From an uncultured Pseudomonadota bacterium (GTDB lineage Bacteria; Pseudomonadota; Alphaproteobacteria; RF32; CAG-239), in contig CASFJS010000002.1 of assembly GCA_949295085.1 (NCBI GenBank), positions 1 through 64,000 on the forward strand: a DNA stretch of 64,000 nucleotides. Direction: 5' to 3'. The position numbers and the translations under genes were made by a program. How positions within the stretch are numbered: the stretch's first letter is position 1; each line of letters starts with the position of its first letter. Under the pieces are notes generated by a model. The model was given only the letters and a program-made list of their open reading frames with translations, was not told the origin of the DNA and ran no database searches. Shown here piece by piece: positions 56,558 to 64,000 of this stretch.

Positions 56558-57406
56558 CTATATCTGCTGCGCCGGCTTTTTGGCTTTTGGCCTGCTTTTT
56601 CGCAGTTTAACGGTTACTTTGTCTTTCAATCTTAAATCAATGATGGTTAATTTACGTTTAAGAATTCCCTGCGACACATCTAATTTTACCAATTTTTTCC
56701 AGGCATCTTCAACATCATCTTCGGGAAGCTTAATCGTAATACCGTGACGAATATCATCCAAAATGATATTCCAACGACGTTTTGAAATATAGTTGGCCAC
56801 TTTAACCCGCGACAAATATTCCGGACTTATCCGAGCAACCATCCGTAAAAAAGGCAAAATATTTTCGGCCGCACCGGCGCCGACAATCAATAATATCGGC
56901 TTGTCCGGACGATAATCCGCCTCAATGACATACCCGTCCGTATCCAGCGGATAAAAACGATCATTAAGTTGCCATATAGCCAAAACATTTTTTTCTTCAA
57001 TCTCTATCAATAACAAATTAGGCAACAAACTCCGGCTCACGCGCACATCTCTTATCCACGGCAGAGTTTCGAGTTTTTGTTTGAGCTGCCGCACATCAAC
57101 TTTTAAAATATTGTCACCGCGTTTCAAGTTGACAATCTTTTCAATATCGGCCATATCCGTTCGGTTACGACCGGTAACCACAACATCTTCCACCGCAAAT
57201 CCTTTAGCACCGATATAATCCAGAATAGCGCCTTGTGTTTCAATAATTTTTTTATTAACCAAATCATTTTTCAACACCACAATCAGCGCCGCCGCCAACC
57301 CGATAAGACACAACACAAATACCGAAGCCCTGAGGCGGTCCGGCCACTCTTTGGCCGAACGCAAAATTTTACTACCGTTATCTGTTTTATCGTTTTGTTC
57401 CGCCAT
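56558..57406 (-). CDS. ftsQ: Cell division protein FtsQ
   Basis: Bitopic divisome protein: a cytoplasmic N-terminus, one membrane helix (about 29-46), a POTRA domain (about 60-130, GFAVEDVVVTGRNRTDMADIEKIV) and the FtsQ beta domain (LLIEIEEKNVLAIWQLND). The C-terminus is unusually basic (KLRKSRPKAKKPAQ). The ATG overlaps the murB stop by one base (TAATG). The length is 282 residues. Confidence 0.93.
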   Translation of the reverse strand: MAEQNDKTDNGSKILRSAKEWPDRLRASVFVLCLIGLAAALIVVLKNDLVNKKIIETQGAILDYIGAKGFAVEDVVVTGRNRTDMADIEKIVNLKRGDNILKVDVRQLKQKLETLPWIRDVRVSRSLLPNLLLIEIEEKNVLAIWQLNDRFYPLDTDGYVIEADYRPDKPILLIVGAGAAENILPFLRMVARISPEYLSRVKVANYISKRRWNIILDDIRHGITIKLPEDDVEDAWKKLVKLDVSQGILKRKLTIIDLRLKDKVTVKLRKSRPKAKKPAQQI

Positions 57407-58329
57407 TATTGACCGATACCCACTCTTTTAACTTCCCACTCCAAAACAATGGACGTTTCTTTTTTGACATTTTCAACGATTTTATTACCGAGTTCTTCAA
57501 TATCCCGTGCCGTCGCCTTGCCTGTATTCACCAAAAAATTGCAATGCACGTCTGAGACTTCCGCTCCGTTAACCTTAAACAAATTGCTACCGGTTTTCTT
57601 AATTAATTCCCAGGCCCGTAATCCTTCGGGATTCTTAAAAGTCGATCCGGCCGTTTTAACGTTATGCGGCTGGCTTTTGAGTCGATAGGTTTTGTGTTCT
57701 TCAATGATTTGCATGGTCTTTTCCGCCGACTGCGGCTCCGTTTTTAATGTCAGTGCCGTAATAATCCATTCTTCGGGAAAAAAACTGCAACGGTAACCGA
57801 GGTTAAAATCATCCGCTGCCACTTCAATTTCATCACCATTGCCGTTAACCACCGTGGCACTAAGCAAAACATCTTTCAATTCTTTACCAAAACATCCGGC
57901 ATTGGTTTTAATCGCGCCCCCCAGGCTCCCCGGAATGGAAACCAAAAATTCCAAACCGCCTATATTGTGATCGATCATTATTTTTTTAAGTTCACTGTTT
58001 TTCATCCCCGCACCGCAGGTTATCCGGCCTTCCTGAATCGACCATTTCTTATAAAACTTGCTGTTGAGCTTAATGACAACCCCCGGAATACCGCCGTCTC
58101 TGATCAACAGATTTGAACCGCTGCCAATCACAAAGAGCGGCAGATTATAAGGTTTGTTTTTCAAAAACCATCCCAAATCTTCGTTATCCTGCGGCCAAAA
58201 CATGACTTCTGCCGGTCCGCCAACTCCAAACCATGTATATTTTGCCAAAGGCTCGTCCGGCAAATATTTTCCCTTAACCTCCGGCAATAATTCCAACAAG
58301 CGTTTTGTCTCTTTTTTAGGCCCGAACAT
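57406..58329 (-). CDS. murB: UDP-N-acetylenolpyruvoylglucosamine reductase
   Basis: FAD enzyme that reduces the enolpyruvyl group to make UDP-MurNAc. The 307 residues start at ATG 58329 with AGGAG; the frame stays open for 105 more codons upstream inside murG, but that part is Arg-rich shadow. Motifs: YTWFGVGGPAEVMFWP, VIGSGSNLLIRDGGIPGVVI, LEFLVSIPGSLGGAIKTNAG and YRCSFF. The final AGSTFKNP carries the catalytic Ser of the type I/II alignment. It overlaps murG by 14 bases. Confidence 0.95.
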   Translation of the reverse strand: MFGPKKETKRLLELLPEVKGKYLPDEPLAKYTWFGVGGPAEVMFWPQDNEDLGWFLKNKPYNLPLFVIGSGSNLLIRDGGIPGVVIKLNSKFYKKWSIQEGRITCGAGMKNSELKKIMIDHNIGGLEFLVSIPGSLGGAIKTNAGCFGKELKDVLLSATVVNGNGDEIEVAADDFNLGYRCSFFPEEWIITALTLKTEPQSAEKTMQIIEEHKTYRLKSQPHNVKTAGSTFKNPEGLRAWELIKKTGSNLFKVNGAEVSDVHCNFLVNTGKATARDIEELGNKIVENVKKETSIVLEWEVKRVGIGQ

Positions 58330-59440
58330 CGTTTTTCTCCTGAGATATAAGTTGTTCCACGCCGTCCGCCAATCTGGCGGCCGCATCAACAATGGCAATT
58401 TTTTTGGCCTTTTCCGACATTTGCGCCGTCTTAAGCGGCTGGCTGAGCAAATCCCGTAAAATACCGACCAATCGTTGCGGCGTAAAATCCGTTTGTTCCA
58501 CAACAATACCGGCACCGGCCCCGGCAAACTCCGCCGCATTATAATATTGATGATTGTCGGCGGCAATCGGTAACGGCACCAAAACGGCCGGCACCCCCGC
58601 CGCCGCAATTTCATAAACCGACGACGCCCCCGCACGTGAAACAATCAAATCCGCTTTGGCATATAACTCCGGCATATTGTCAAAAAACGCTCTGATAACG
58701 ACTTCGCAACCGCTGTTTTCATATTGTCTGTCAACAACATCTTCTTCACCTTGCCGGCACTGTTGATAAATCTGCAAATTTTGCCGTTCGGCAGCGCCAA
58801 GCATTTTAACAGCCTGCGGCACCACTTCGGCAAAAACCTTGGCACCTTGGGATCCGCCCAAAACAACCAACACTTTTTTGTCTCCCGGAGCTTTATCCTG
58901 TCTTTTTTGTCCGTATAGCGCCGCAATAGCCTCACGTATCGGCATTCCGCTTAAAAAAGTTCTGGCCTGAGTCGGCGTATTTTTAACTTGCCGAAAACTT
59001 TGAGCCGTCAATGCCGCAAAGCGCGCTAAAATCCGGTTCGTGCGACTCATAACCGAATTTTGCTCATGAATCACCAGCGGTATCCGGAGTATTAACGCCG
59101 CCACGGCTGTCGGAAACGAGGCATAGCCGCCAAACCCGACCACGCATCGCGGCCGATATTTCAACAAATATCGGGCAGCCTGTACAATACCATACCCGAC
59201 CTTAATCAAACTGCGCATTTTAGTCATAACCGACTTACCGACGACACTCCCCGAACAAATAGCTCTGTTTTCAATCTCACCGAGCTTTCCCTTATAGTTA
59301 TGCAACCCGCGCGTATCGGTAAACAACATAACCTCATAGCCGCGTCTTTCCAACTCCGTCGCCAACGCATCGGCCGGATAAACATGTCCGCCGGTTCCCC
59401 CCGCGGTCAATACGATTAATTGAGCCCTACCCTTCGTCAT
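58316..59440 (-). CDS. murG: Lipid II synthase MurG
   Basis: Glycosyltransferase that adds GlcNAc to lipid I on the inner membrane face. The 374 residues start at ATG 59440 behind GGAG, 14 bases inside ftsW. Glycine-rich loops LTAGGTGGHVYPA, GFGGYASFP and LGGSQGAKVFAEVVP, IHEQNSV, and the donor-binding RAGASSVYEIAAAGVPAVLVP are all present. An ATG at 59461 is less likely. Confidence 0.96.
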   Translation of the reverse strand: MTKGRAQLIVLTAGGTGGHVYPADALATELERRGYEVMLFTDTRGLHNYKGKLGEIENRAICSGSVVGKSVMTKMRSLIKVGYGIVQAARYLLKYRPRCVVGFGGYASFPTAVAALILRIPLVIHEQNSVMSRTNRILARFAALTAQSFRQVKNTPTQARTFLSGMPIREAIAALYGQKRQDKAPGDKKVLVVLGGSQGAKVFAEVVPQAVKMLGAAERQNLQIYQQCRQGEEDVVDRQYENSGCEVVIRAFFDNMPELYAKADLIVSRAGASSVYEIAAAGVPAVLVPLPIAADNHQYYNAAEFAGAGAGIVVEQTDFTPQRLVGILRDLLSQPLKTAQMSEKAKKIAIVDAAARLADGVEQLISQEKNDVRA

Positions 59441-60572
59441 CCTTATTCTCCGCATAAACATTTTTACGGGTCAGCGCCAGCAACATTCCGATACCGATAC
59501 CGGCCCCCACCAAAGCCGACCCTCCGTAAGACACCAGAGGCAAAGCCATACCTTTGGTCGGGCCGAGCTGCAGAGTCGAGGCCATATTGACAAACGCCTG
59601 AATCCCAATGCTGATTGCCAGCCCGCAAACCGACAACACAATAAACATATTGTCATCCCGCCCCGATAACCACATTGAGCGGATAACCACCAACCCATAG
59701 ACACCGACGATCAACAAACAGAACAACAACCCGTATTCTTCTGCCGCCACCGGAAAAATAAAGTCGGTATGAGCATCGGGAATATGCCATTTAACCACGC
59801 CCTCACCGACCCCGACCCCAAAAAGGCCGCCGTTTTTAAAAGCCTCCAACGAACGCTTAACCTGATAAGACGGCTCGCCGCCGAACATTCCTGCCAACAT
59901 CTGTTCTACCCGAATCTGAACATGCGGCAGCAATAAATAGGCAACCGCAAAAACCGCGACTAATCCGATTCCCGTAATCATTAATTTTTTAAGCGGCAAC
60001 CCGGCGATAAACAATTGCGCAAACCACACCGTTGCCACCACAGCCGTCATACCGTAATCCGGCTGCCGCAACAAGAGCAGACATGTCAACGCACACAACG
60101 CCGTACTGACCAATACGCCGTGAAAATTCTTATATCGACGCTGCATTTCAAACAACCACGCTGTCATCACGATAAAGGTCGGTTTCAAAAACTCGGAAGG
60201 CTGGATTTGCTGACCGAATAGAATCAACCAGCGCCGCGCCCCCTTAATCTCCGGCCCGAAAAACAACGCCAGAATCACCAAAAACATGGCACCGGCATAA
60301 CCCAAGATAGCCAACCGCCGTATCCATTTCAAATTCAATACCGAACAAATCAACACCGCGCCGCCGGCCAAGCAAATATAAAATGCGTGCCGGTAAACAA
60401 AATGATAGGTCTCATAATTAAGCCGTCTGGCCACAGCCGGCGATGCCGAAAGACTTAACATCAAGCCGCAACCCAGCAAAAAAATAACCGCCGCCAACAA
60501 CCATTTATCAACCGTCCACCACCAATTGGCAATGATATTTCTGCTGCTGCGCGAAAAAGATACCCACGGCAC
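59427..60572 (-). CDS. ftsW: Septal peptidoglycan glycosyltransferase FtsW
   Basis: SEDS-family polymerase that works with the septal transpeptidase. The 381-residue, ten-helix protein starts at GTG 60572 with AGGAG eight bases upstream. Conserved segments include GARRWL...QIQPSEFLKP, LLRQPDYGMTAVV, the loop PDAHTDFIFPVAAEEYG and the C-terminal LGPTKGMALPLVSYGGSAL. It begins 16 bases behind mraY; the murD normally between them is absent. Confidence 0.96.
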   Translation of the reverse strand: MPWVSFSRSSRNIIANWWWTVDKWLLAAVIFLLGCGLMLSLSASPAVARRLNYETYHFVYRHAFYICLAGGAVLICSVLNLKWIRRLAILGYAGAMFLVILALFFGPEIKGARRWLILFGQQIQPSEFLKPTFIVMTAWLFEMQRRYKNFHGVLVSTALCALTCLLLLRQPDYGMTAVVATVWFAQLFIAGLPLKKLMITGIGLVAVFAVAYLLLPHVQIRVEQMLAGMFGGEPSYQVKRSLEAFKNGGLFGVGVGEGVVKWHIPDAHTDFIFPVAAEEYGLLFCLLIVGVYGLVVIRSMWLSGRDDNMFIVLSVCGLAISIGIQAFVNMASTLQLGPTKGMALPLVSYGGSALVGAGIGIGMLLALTRKNVYAENKDDEG

Positions 60573-60588
60573 TTACGTTTCTCCTTTT

Positions 60589-61662
60589 TTAACGGCTGAC
60601 AAATGCGACAGCCGCCACAACCGCCAACACAATACCCACAAGCCAAAACCGAAACACGATTTTGGTTTCGGCCCATCCCGATTGTTCAAAATGATGATGT
60701 ATCGGCGCCATCTTAAAAAACCTCTTACCGCTGATCTTAAACCAGCCGACCTGAATCATCACCGATATTGACTCCATCACAAACACACCGCCGGCAATTG
60801 CCAACAAAATTTCCTGTTTAAGCATTACCGCCACAAGGCCCAGAAAAGCGCCTAGCGCCAAGGCGCCGGTATCTCCCATAAACACGGCTGCCGGTTTGGC
60901 ATTAAACCACAAAAACCCCAAACAACCGCCTATAACCGCTGCACACATCACTGCGACCTCTGCCGCCTGCGGAATCACCGGCACATAATACTCCAACGCC
61001 AAAATCGTCCCCGTCACATACGCCGCGACCATAAAAACCGCAAATACCGTCGCCAGCAATCCGGACGCCAATCCATCCAATCCGTCGCTTAAGTTAACAC
61101 CGTTGGAAGCCCCGGCAATCACGATCATCGCAAACGGCACATACCACCATCCCAACGCCAACGTCCAGCCCTCTGTATATGGAATATTCAAAATAAACCG
61201 ATATTCCGCAGGCGTCTCACGACACACCAGCAATATTGCCGCCAAAGCCGTACCGAATTGCAACAACAATTTCATCCTTGCCGTCATGGCCGCCGAGGTC
61301 TGACGAGTTACTTTCAAATAATCATCGGCAAATCCCACCGCACCGAAAATAATCAAAACCGCAACCCCGATCCACACAAACCTTGCCGACCAGTCACAAA
61401 ACAACCCCATAGCCACAACAGCGGCACCGAGAATAAGCAGCCCGCCCATGGTTGGTGTGCCTTTTTTGGTCAGCAAATGCGATTGCGGACCGTCCGCACG
61501 GATCGGCTGCCCTTTAAGCTGATGATGATGCAAACAGGCAATTACCCGCCCGCCAAAACCGAGCGTCAGTCCCAAAGCGATAAAAAATGCCAAAAAACAA
61601 CGAACATACGGACTCAGTAAAAAAGCGGAAACATCAAACATCTCGGCAATATAAACCAGCAT
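60589..61662 (-). CDS. mraY: Phospho-N-acetylmuramoyl-pentapeptide transferase
   Basis: Makes lipid I from UDP-MurNAc-pentapeptide and undecaprenyl phosphate. The 357-residue membrane enzyme contains KKGTPTMGG, GFADDYLKV, NGVNLSDGLDGLA and MAPIHHHFEQSGW, the metal and substrate motifs of the family. It is the first gene of the leftward cluster here. mraZ, rsmH, ftsL, ftsI, murE and murF do not precede it within the window. Confidence 0.97.
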   Translation of the reverse strand: MLVYIAEMFDVSAFLLSPYVRCFLAFFIALGLTLGFGGRVIACLHHHQLKGQPIRADGPQSHLLTKKGTPTMGGLLILGAAVVAMGLFCDWSARFVWIGVAVLIIFGAVGFADDYLKVTRQTSAAMTARMKLLLQFGTALAAILLVCRETPAEYRFILNIPYTEGWTLALGWWYVPFAMIVIAGASNGVNLSDGLDGLASGLLATVFAVFMVAAYVTGTILALEYYVPVIPQAAEVAVMCAAVIGGCLGFLWFNAKPAAVFMGDTGALALGAFLGLVAVMLKQEILLAIAGGVFVMESISVMIQVGWFKISGKRFFKMAPIHHHFEQSGWAETKIVFRFWLVGIVLAVVAAVAFVSR

Positions 61663-61812
61663 CGTAATCCCAACCTCAAAACAAAATTAATCGATTCTTA
61701 TCCGGTAAATTTAGCAAATAAATCTAAACAAATGCTAAAGATAGCCTTTCAATCTCAAAAAAAGCAATCTTGAAAAAACGCAGCAACTTATGATGTCAAA
61801 CGGAAGAATCCA

Positions 61813-61855
61813 CAAAAAAAGAACACTTTTCTCGCTGCCACAAGAAAGGTGTTCT
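61813..61855 (-). terminator. Terminator of the Asp/Gly/His repeat gene
   Basis: A 13-bp stem with one G-T pair (61820 to 61832 region with 61843-61855) is followed on the minus strand by seven T. The rest of the gap 61663-61812 is AT-rich, holds the mraY upstream region, and shows no clear gene. Confidence 0.8.
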
Positions 61856-61865
61856 AAAAGATTAA

Positions 61866-62093
61866 TCAGTGATGTTTTCCCTCAAAATCGCGGCTGCTGC
61901 AATATGTTCCAAACCGGTCGTGACCGCTGAGGTCATAACCGTGGTTGTCATACTTTGCGCAATACGTGCCGCTTCTGTCATACCCGTGACAGTCAAAGCC
62001 ATGAGTATCATATTCAGGATGATAAACTCCGTCACTGTCATGGCCGCCGCTGGAGCCGAAATTACCGCGACCATCTCCTTTAATAGCGCTCAT
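61866..62093 (-). CDS. Small Asp/Gly/His/Cys repeat protein
   Basis: A 75-residue protein of unusual composition. After a Gly/Ser start it has two copies of a 20-residue unit with the pattern YD.HG.D..G.DR.GTYC (about residues 28-47 and 48-67), then a His-rich end. There is no signal peptide. Regular Asp, His and Cys suggest metal binding or an Asp-Gly-Tyr cell-surface type repeat, but no family is recognised. The ribosome-binding site is poor; the strong downstream terminator and the clean repeat in this frame support it. An overlapping frame (61862-62074) lacks both qualities. Confidence 0.5.
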   Translation of the reverse strand: MSAIKGDGRGNFGSSGGHDSDGVYHPEYDTHGFDCHGYDRSGTYCAKYDNHGYDLSGHDRFGTYCSSRDFEGKHH

Positions 62094-62189
62094 AATTTTT
62101 TTAATTTTAAGGTTAGTAATAAATTTTTCGTAATCAACATATTGCCATAAACAAATTCCGTCAAGCTGTATTGAGCCGTTTATTTAAAG

Positions 62190-62222
62190 CAAAGAGCCGG
62201 AATTTTTCAATTTTCGGCTCTT
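62190..62222. terminator. Hairpin terminator behind the Nudix gene
   Basis: AGAGCCG (62193-62199) pairs with CGGCTCT (62215-62221). T residues follow on the plus strand and weaker ones on the minus strand, where the Nudix gene ends. Confidence 0.55.
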
Positions 62223-62231
62223 TTCTACAGA

Positions 62232-62690
62232 CTACAAATCAACAACTTCCCTGACGTGGAAATTTTCATCGTAGAAGTATCTCCTGCGGACGTACTGACC
62301 GGCTAAAATATCCGGCAAAAAGTCCGCATCGGCTTCCCGCATTTCGTGATACGGAATATTATTCGCATCCTGCCAGAAAGCTTCTACCTCGGCACTGTTT
62401 TCTTTGAGAGTGCCGGAAAAATCCGTGCTCTTGAAGACGTGAACATAAAAGTTCATTGTCGGAAATTCAATATAGCCGACCTTTACCGGATTGGTAATCG
62501 TCAAGCCGGTTTCTTCAAAAGTTTCTCTGATGACGCAGGCTTCCATGGTTTCGTCCGGTTCTTTTTTACCGCCGGGAAAATTCACACAGCCCTTATTAAT
62601 TCCGCGATGATTGCGAATCATCAGAAATTTGTGATTTTTGACATCCTCAATAATCGATAACGAGGCTTCTCTTTTGTTTGTGTTTTGCAT
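62232..62690 (-). CDS. Nudix hydrolase
   Basis: A 152-residue nucleoside-diphosphate-linked hydrolase. The Nudix box GGKKEPDETMEAC...RETFEETGL is intact (about 40-62), preceded by NFPGG. The context is close to MutT/YtkD-like dGTP or oxidised-nucleotide hydrolases, but the substrate is not determined. No strong ribosome-binding site is seen. It is a second Nudix gene next to mutT at 28.7 kb. Confidence 0.85.
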   Translation of the reverse strand: MQNTNKREASLSIIEDVKNHKFLMIRNHRGINKGCVNFPGGKKEPDETMEACVIRETFEETGLTITNPVKVGYIEFPTMNFYVHVFKSTDFSGTLKENSAEVEAFWQDANNIPYHEMREADADFLPDILAGQYVRRRYFYDENFHVREVVDL

Positions 62691-62881
62691 ATAATGATGT
62701 GTTCTGTTAATATGTCTTTAATTTAATATCGCCACCATCATAAAACTTTCATTTTAAATTTGCAACAATTTAGCGGCAAAAAACAACACGGTTCACCGAT
62801 CATAGCAACATTTTCCGCATAGCCGCGGTCTGCCGCTTTATATCAATACTTTCAAAAGCTTCACCCTATTGACATACATAC

Positions 62882-62904
62882 AAAAAAAGCACCTTAACCG
62901 GTGC
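62882..62904 (-). terminator. tRNA-Leu terminator
   Basis: GCACC (62889-62893) pairs with GGTGC (62900-62904), followed on the minus strand by seven T. The gap 62691-62881 is otherwise AT-rich without a convincing gene. Confidence 0.75.
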
Positions 62905-62915
62905 GTCCTAAAAAA

Positions 62916-63002
62916 TGGTGCACCTAGCCAGAATCGAACTGGCACGGGATTGCTCCCAACAGATTTTAAGTCTGCAGCGTCTACCTGTTCCGCCATAGGT
63001 GC
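62916..63002 (-). tRNA. tRNA-Leu (TAA anticodon)
   Basis: An 87-base class II tRNA on the minus strand with a long variable arm (TTGGGAGCAATCCC), anticodon loop CTTAAAA, T-loop TTCGATT and encoded CCA. Confidence 0.96.
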
Positions 63003-63020
63003 ATCCGTTTGTCAACGCCT

Positions 63021-63049
63021 TTTATACATTGACTCTTTTATAATTTCAA
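63021..63049 (-). promoter_or_regulatory. tRNA-Leu promoter
   Basis: On the minus strand TTGAAA (63049-63044) and TATAAA (63026-63021) are 17 bases apart, 18 bases before the tRNA. Confidence 0.65.
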
Positions 63050-63214
63050 CACAAAAATTATTTTTCCCGGTACTCTTTGGGGCATTTGGCATTTTGTTGT
63101 TGTGTTTTGAGACAAAATGTGGTTTGGTGTTTCTTGTTATAACATTAATTTTTCGGCCGGGCGGCAGTCGACAGCGTCACGGTTCGGCCGCAAATCAATA
63201 TAAGGAAATAGAAA

Positions 63215-63925
63215 ATGACAAAAACTTTTAATATATCCTGGAAAAATTATGTTTTTCCGAATATTAATCCGGAAGGATGGCGGTTTATCGGCATTTTTGC
63301 GGCAGTAACAGCGTTACTGGCAATTATCTGGGAGCCGCTGGGGTTTATCGGTCTGGTATTGACGGTTTGGTGCTATTATTTCTTTCGTGATCCGCAACGG
63401 ATAACACCGGAGGTTGAAGATATCGTGGTCTCGCCGGCGGACGGTGTGGTACAGATGATTGCCGAAGTTCCGGCGCCGGCAGAACTTAAAATGGGCGATG
63501 CCAAATTTACCCGCGTCAGCATTTTTATGAGCGTGTTCAATGTGCACGTCAACAGAGTGCCGGCCGAGGGCAAAATCACCAACGCGGTTTATGTTCCGGG
63601 GAAGTTTTTTAACGCCACTTTGGATAAGGCCAGCAAAGATAATGAACGCCAATTGCTGGCTATGAAAACCAAAAACGGCAAAGATTTGTGTTTTGTCCAG
63701 ATTGCCGGACTGGTGGCCAGACGAATCGTTTGCAAGGCTCAAATCGGTCAGGAATACAAAGCCGGCGAGCGTTTTGGCATGATTCGTTTTGGTTCAAGGC
63801 TGGATGTTTACCTGCCGGAGGGGGTCGAGCCTCAGGTGGCTTTGGGGCAGACAATGGTGGCCGGTGAGACGGTTATTGCCAATTTGGCCGATGGCAAAAA
63901 GGCGGTTAACGGAGTAATCAGATAA
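63215..63925 (+). CDS. psd: Phosphatidylserine decarboxylase proenzyme
   Basis: Makes phosphatidylethanolamine from phosphatidylserine. The 236 residues match the short (type 2) Psd: one or two N-terminal helices (about 24-55), [26 protein letters not shown] and, near the end, [11 protein letters not shown] with the Gly-Ser site where the proenzyme cleaves itself to form the pyruvoyl group. AAGGAA precedes the ATG. The stop overlaps the next gene (TAATG), which fits a psd-pssA operon. Confidence 0.95.
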   Translation: MTKTFNISWKNYVFPNINPEGWRFIGIFAAVTALLAIIWEPLGFIGLVLTVWCYYFFRDPQRITPEVEDIVVSPADGVVQMIAEVPAPAELKMGDAKFTRVSIFMSVFNVHVNRVPAEGKITNAVYVPGKFFNATLDKASKDNERQLLAMKTKNGKDLCFVQIAGLVARRIVCKAQIGQEYKAGERFGMIRFGSRLDVYLPEGVEPQVALGQTMVAGETVIANLADGKKAVNGVIR

Positions 63926-64000
63926 TGGAAAAGATTAACCAAAAGCTGCAATTGTCGCGGCAGAAGCTGACATCGCTGCCGTTTCGCAAAATTGCTCCGA
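63925..64000 (+). CDS. pssA: Probable phosphatidylserine synthase, N-terminus (runs off window)
   Basis: Only 25 codons are visible ([20 protein letters not shown]...). The basic start followed by LPFRKIAP resembles the N-terminus of alphaproteobacterial PssA, and the one-base overlap with psd is the usual psd-pssA arrangement. The assignment rests mainly on that context. Confidence 0.6.
   Translation, partial: MEKINQKLQLSRQKLTSLPFRKIAP

Noticed and set aside
58330-58644. 105-codon N-terminal extension of murB
   Set aside because: The extension is Arg-rich and lies within the murG coding sequence; the ATG at 58329 has a good ribosome-binding site and begins a normal MurB.
61862-62074. 70-codon alternative minus-strand frame overlapping the Asp/Gly/His repeat gene
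   Set aside because: It has low-complexity Ala/Thr/Met content and no repeat structure or start signal; the other frame shows two clean 20-residue repeats.
62869-63231. Plus-strand open frame of 120 codons upstream of psd
   Set aside because: Its N-terminal half is the antisense translation of tRNA-Leu, a common false gene, and it overlaps the psd start.

Overview
The window reads as chromosome of an anaerobic, fermentative, flagellated alphaproteobacterium. The lineage call rests on genes largely confined to Alphaproteobacteria: the cell-cycle hybrid kinase CckA directly behind flhB, the division-plane ATPase MipZ, the short DnaA-regulator HdaA, a DUF2066 protein beside a PerM-type permease, and a birA-rnj pair behind nuoLMN-type genes. 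The lifestyle call rests on pyruvate:ferredoxin oxidoreductase (nifJ), the Pta-AckA acetate/ATP pathway, and a rubredoxin with a flavoredoxin-like partner. A gut or other host-associated habitat is likely but is inference.

Layout. 1-5.5 kb: tail of a Cys-rich repeat protein, pta-ackA, ndk, DUF2066 and an AI-2E/PerM permease. 5.5-17 kb: proteostasis and central metabolism (clpP-clpX, prfC, a parvulin, secA, nifJ), with a tandem-repeat and REP-like patch between secA and nifJ. 17-30 kb: the most accessory-looking part, with two unrecognised genes, an M17-M29 aminopeptidase operon, an HNH-like nuclease gene fused by overlap to a SUKH/YrhA-like gene and sua5, an HdeD-like protein, nhaA, a small-membrane-protein/ECF-sigma/Spy-like stress module, tRNA-Gln with a partial local duplication, mutT and tRNA-His.

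29-40 kb: dacA-like gene and mipZ, pgm, a GH114-like secreted protein, fliQ-fliR-flhB-cckA-hdaA in one run of close or overlapping genes, then tRNA-Lys. 40-47 kb: three nuoL/M/N-type membrane genes with birA and rnj. Most lysine and glutamate residues used for proton transfer are missing from the three. 47-53 kb: a PhoR-type kinase, mutS, and a slyX/membrane protein/flavoredoxin/rubredoxin group; the 44-residue rubredoxin overlaps its partner.

53-64 kb: a compact division and cell-wall cluster transcribed leftward, mraY-ftsW-murG-murB-ftsQ-ftsA-ftsZ, lacking the usual murD, murC and ddl. It is followed by a small Asp/Gly/His/Cys repeat protein, a Nudix hydrolase, tRNA-Leu, psd and the start of a probable pssA.

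How it works together: PFOR makes acetyl-CoA and reduced ferredoxin from pyruvate, and Pta-AckA turns acetyl-CoA into acetate and ATP. Rubredoxin and flavoredoxin probably carry electrons for oxygen or peroxide defence. CckA, HdaA, MipZ and the fts/mur cluster couple replication, polarity and division. The strongest candidates for new biology are the electron-transport-like nuoLMN remnant, the HNH-SUKH pair, the ECF/Spy module, and a tRNA/tmRNA-like T-arm between hdaA and tRNA-Lys.
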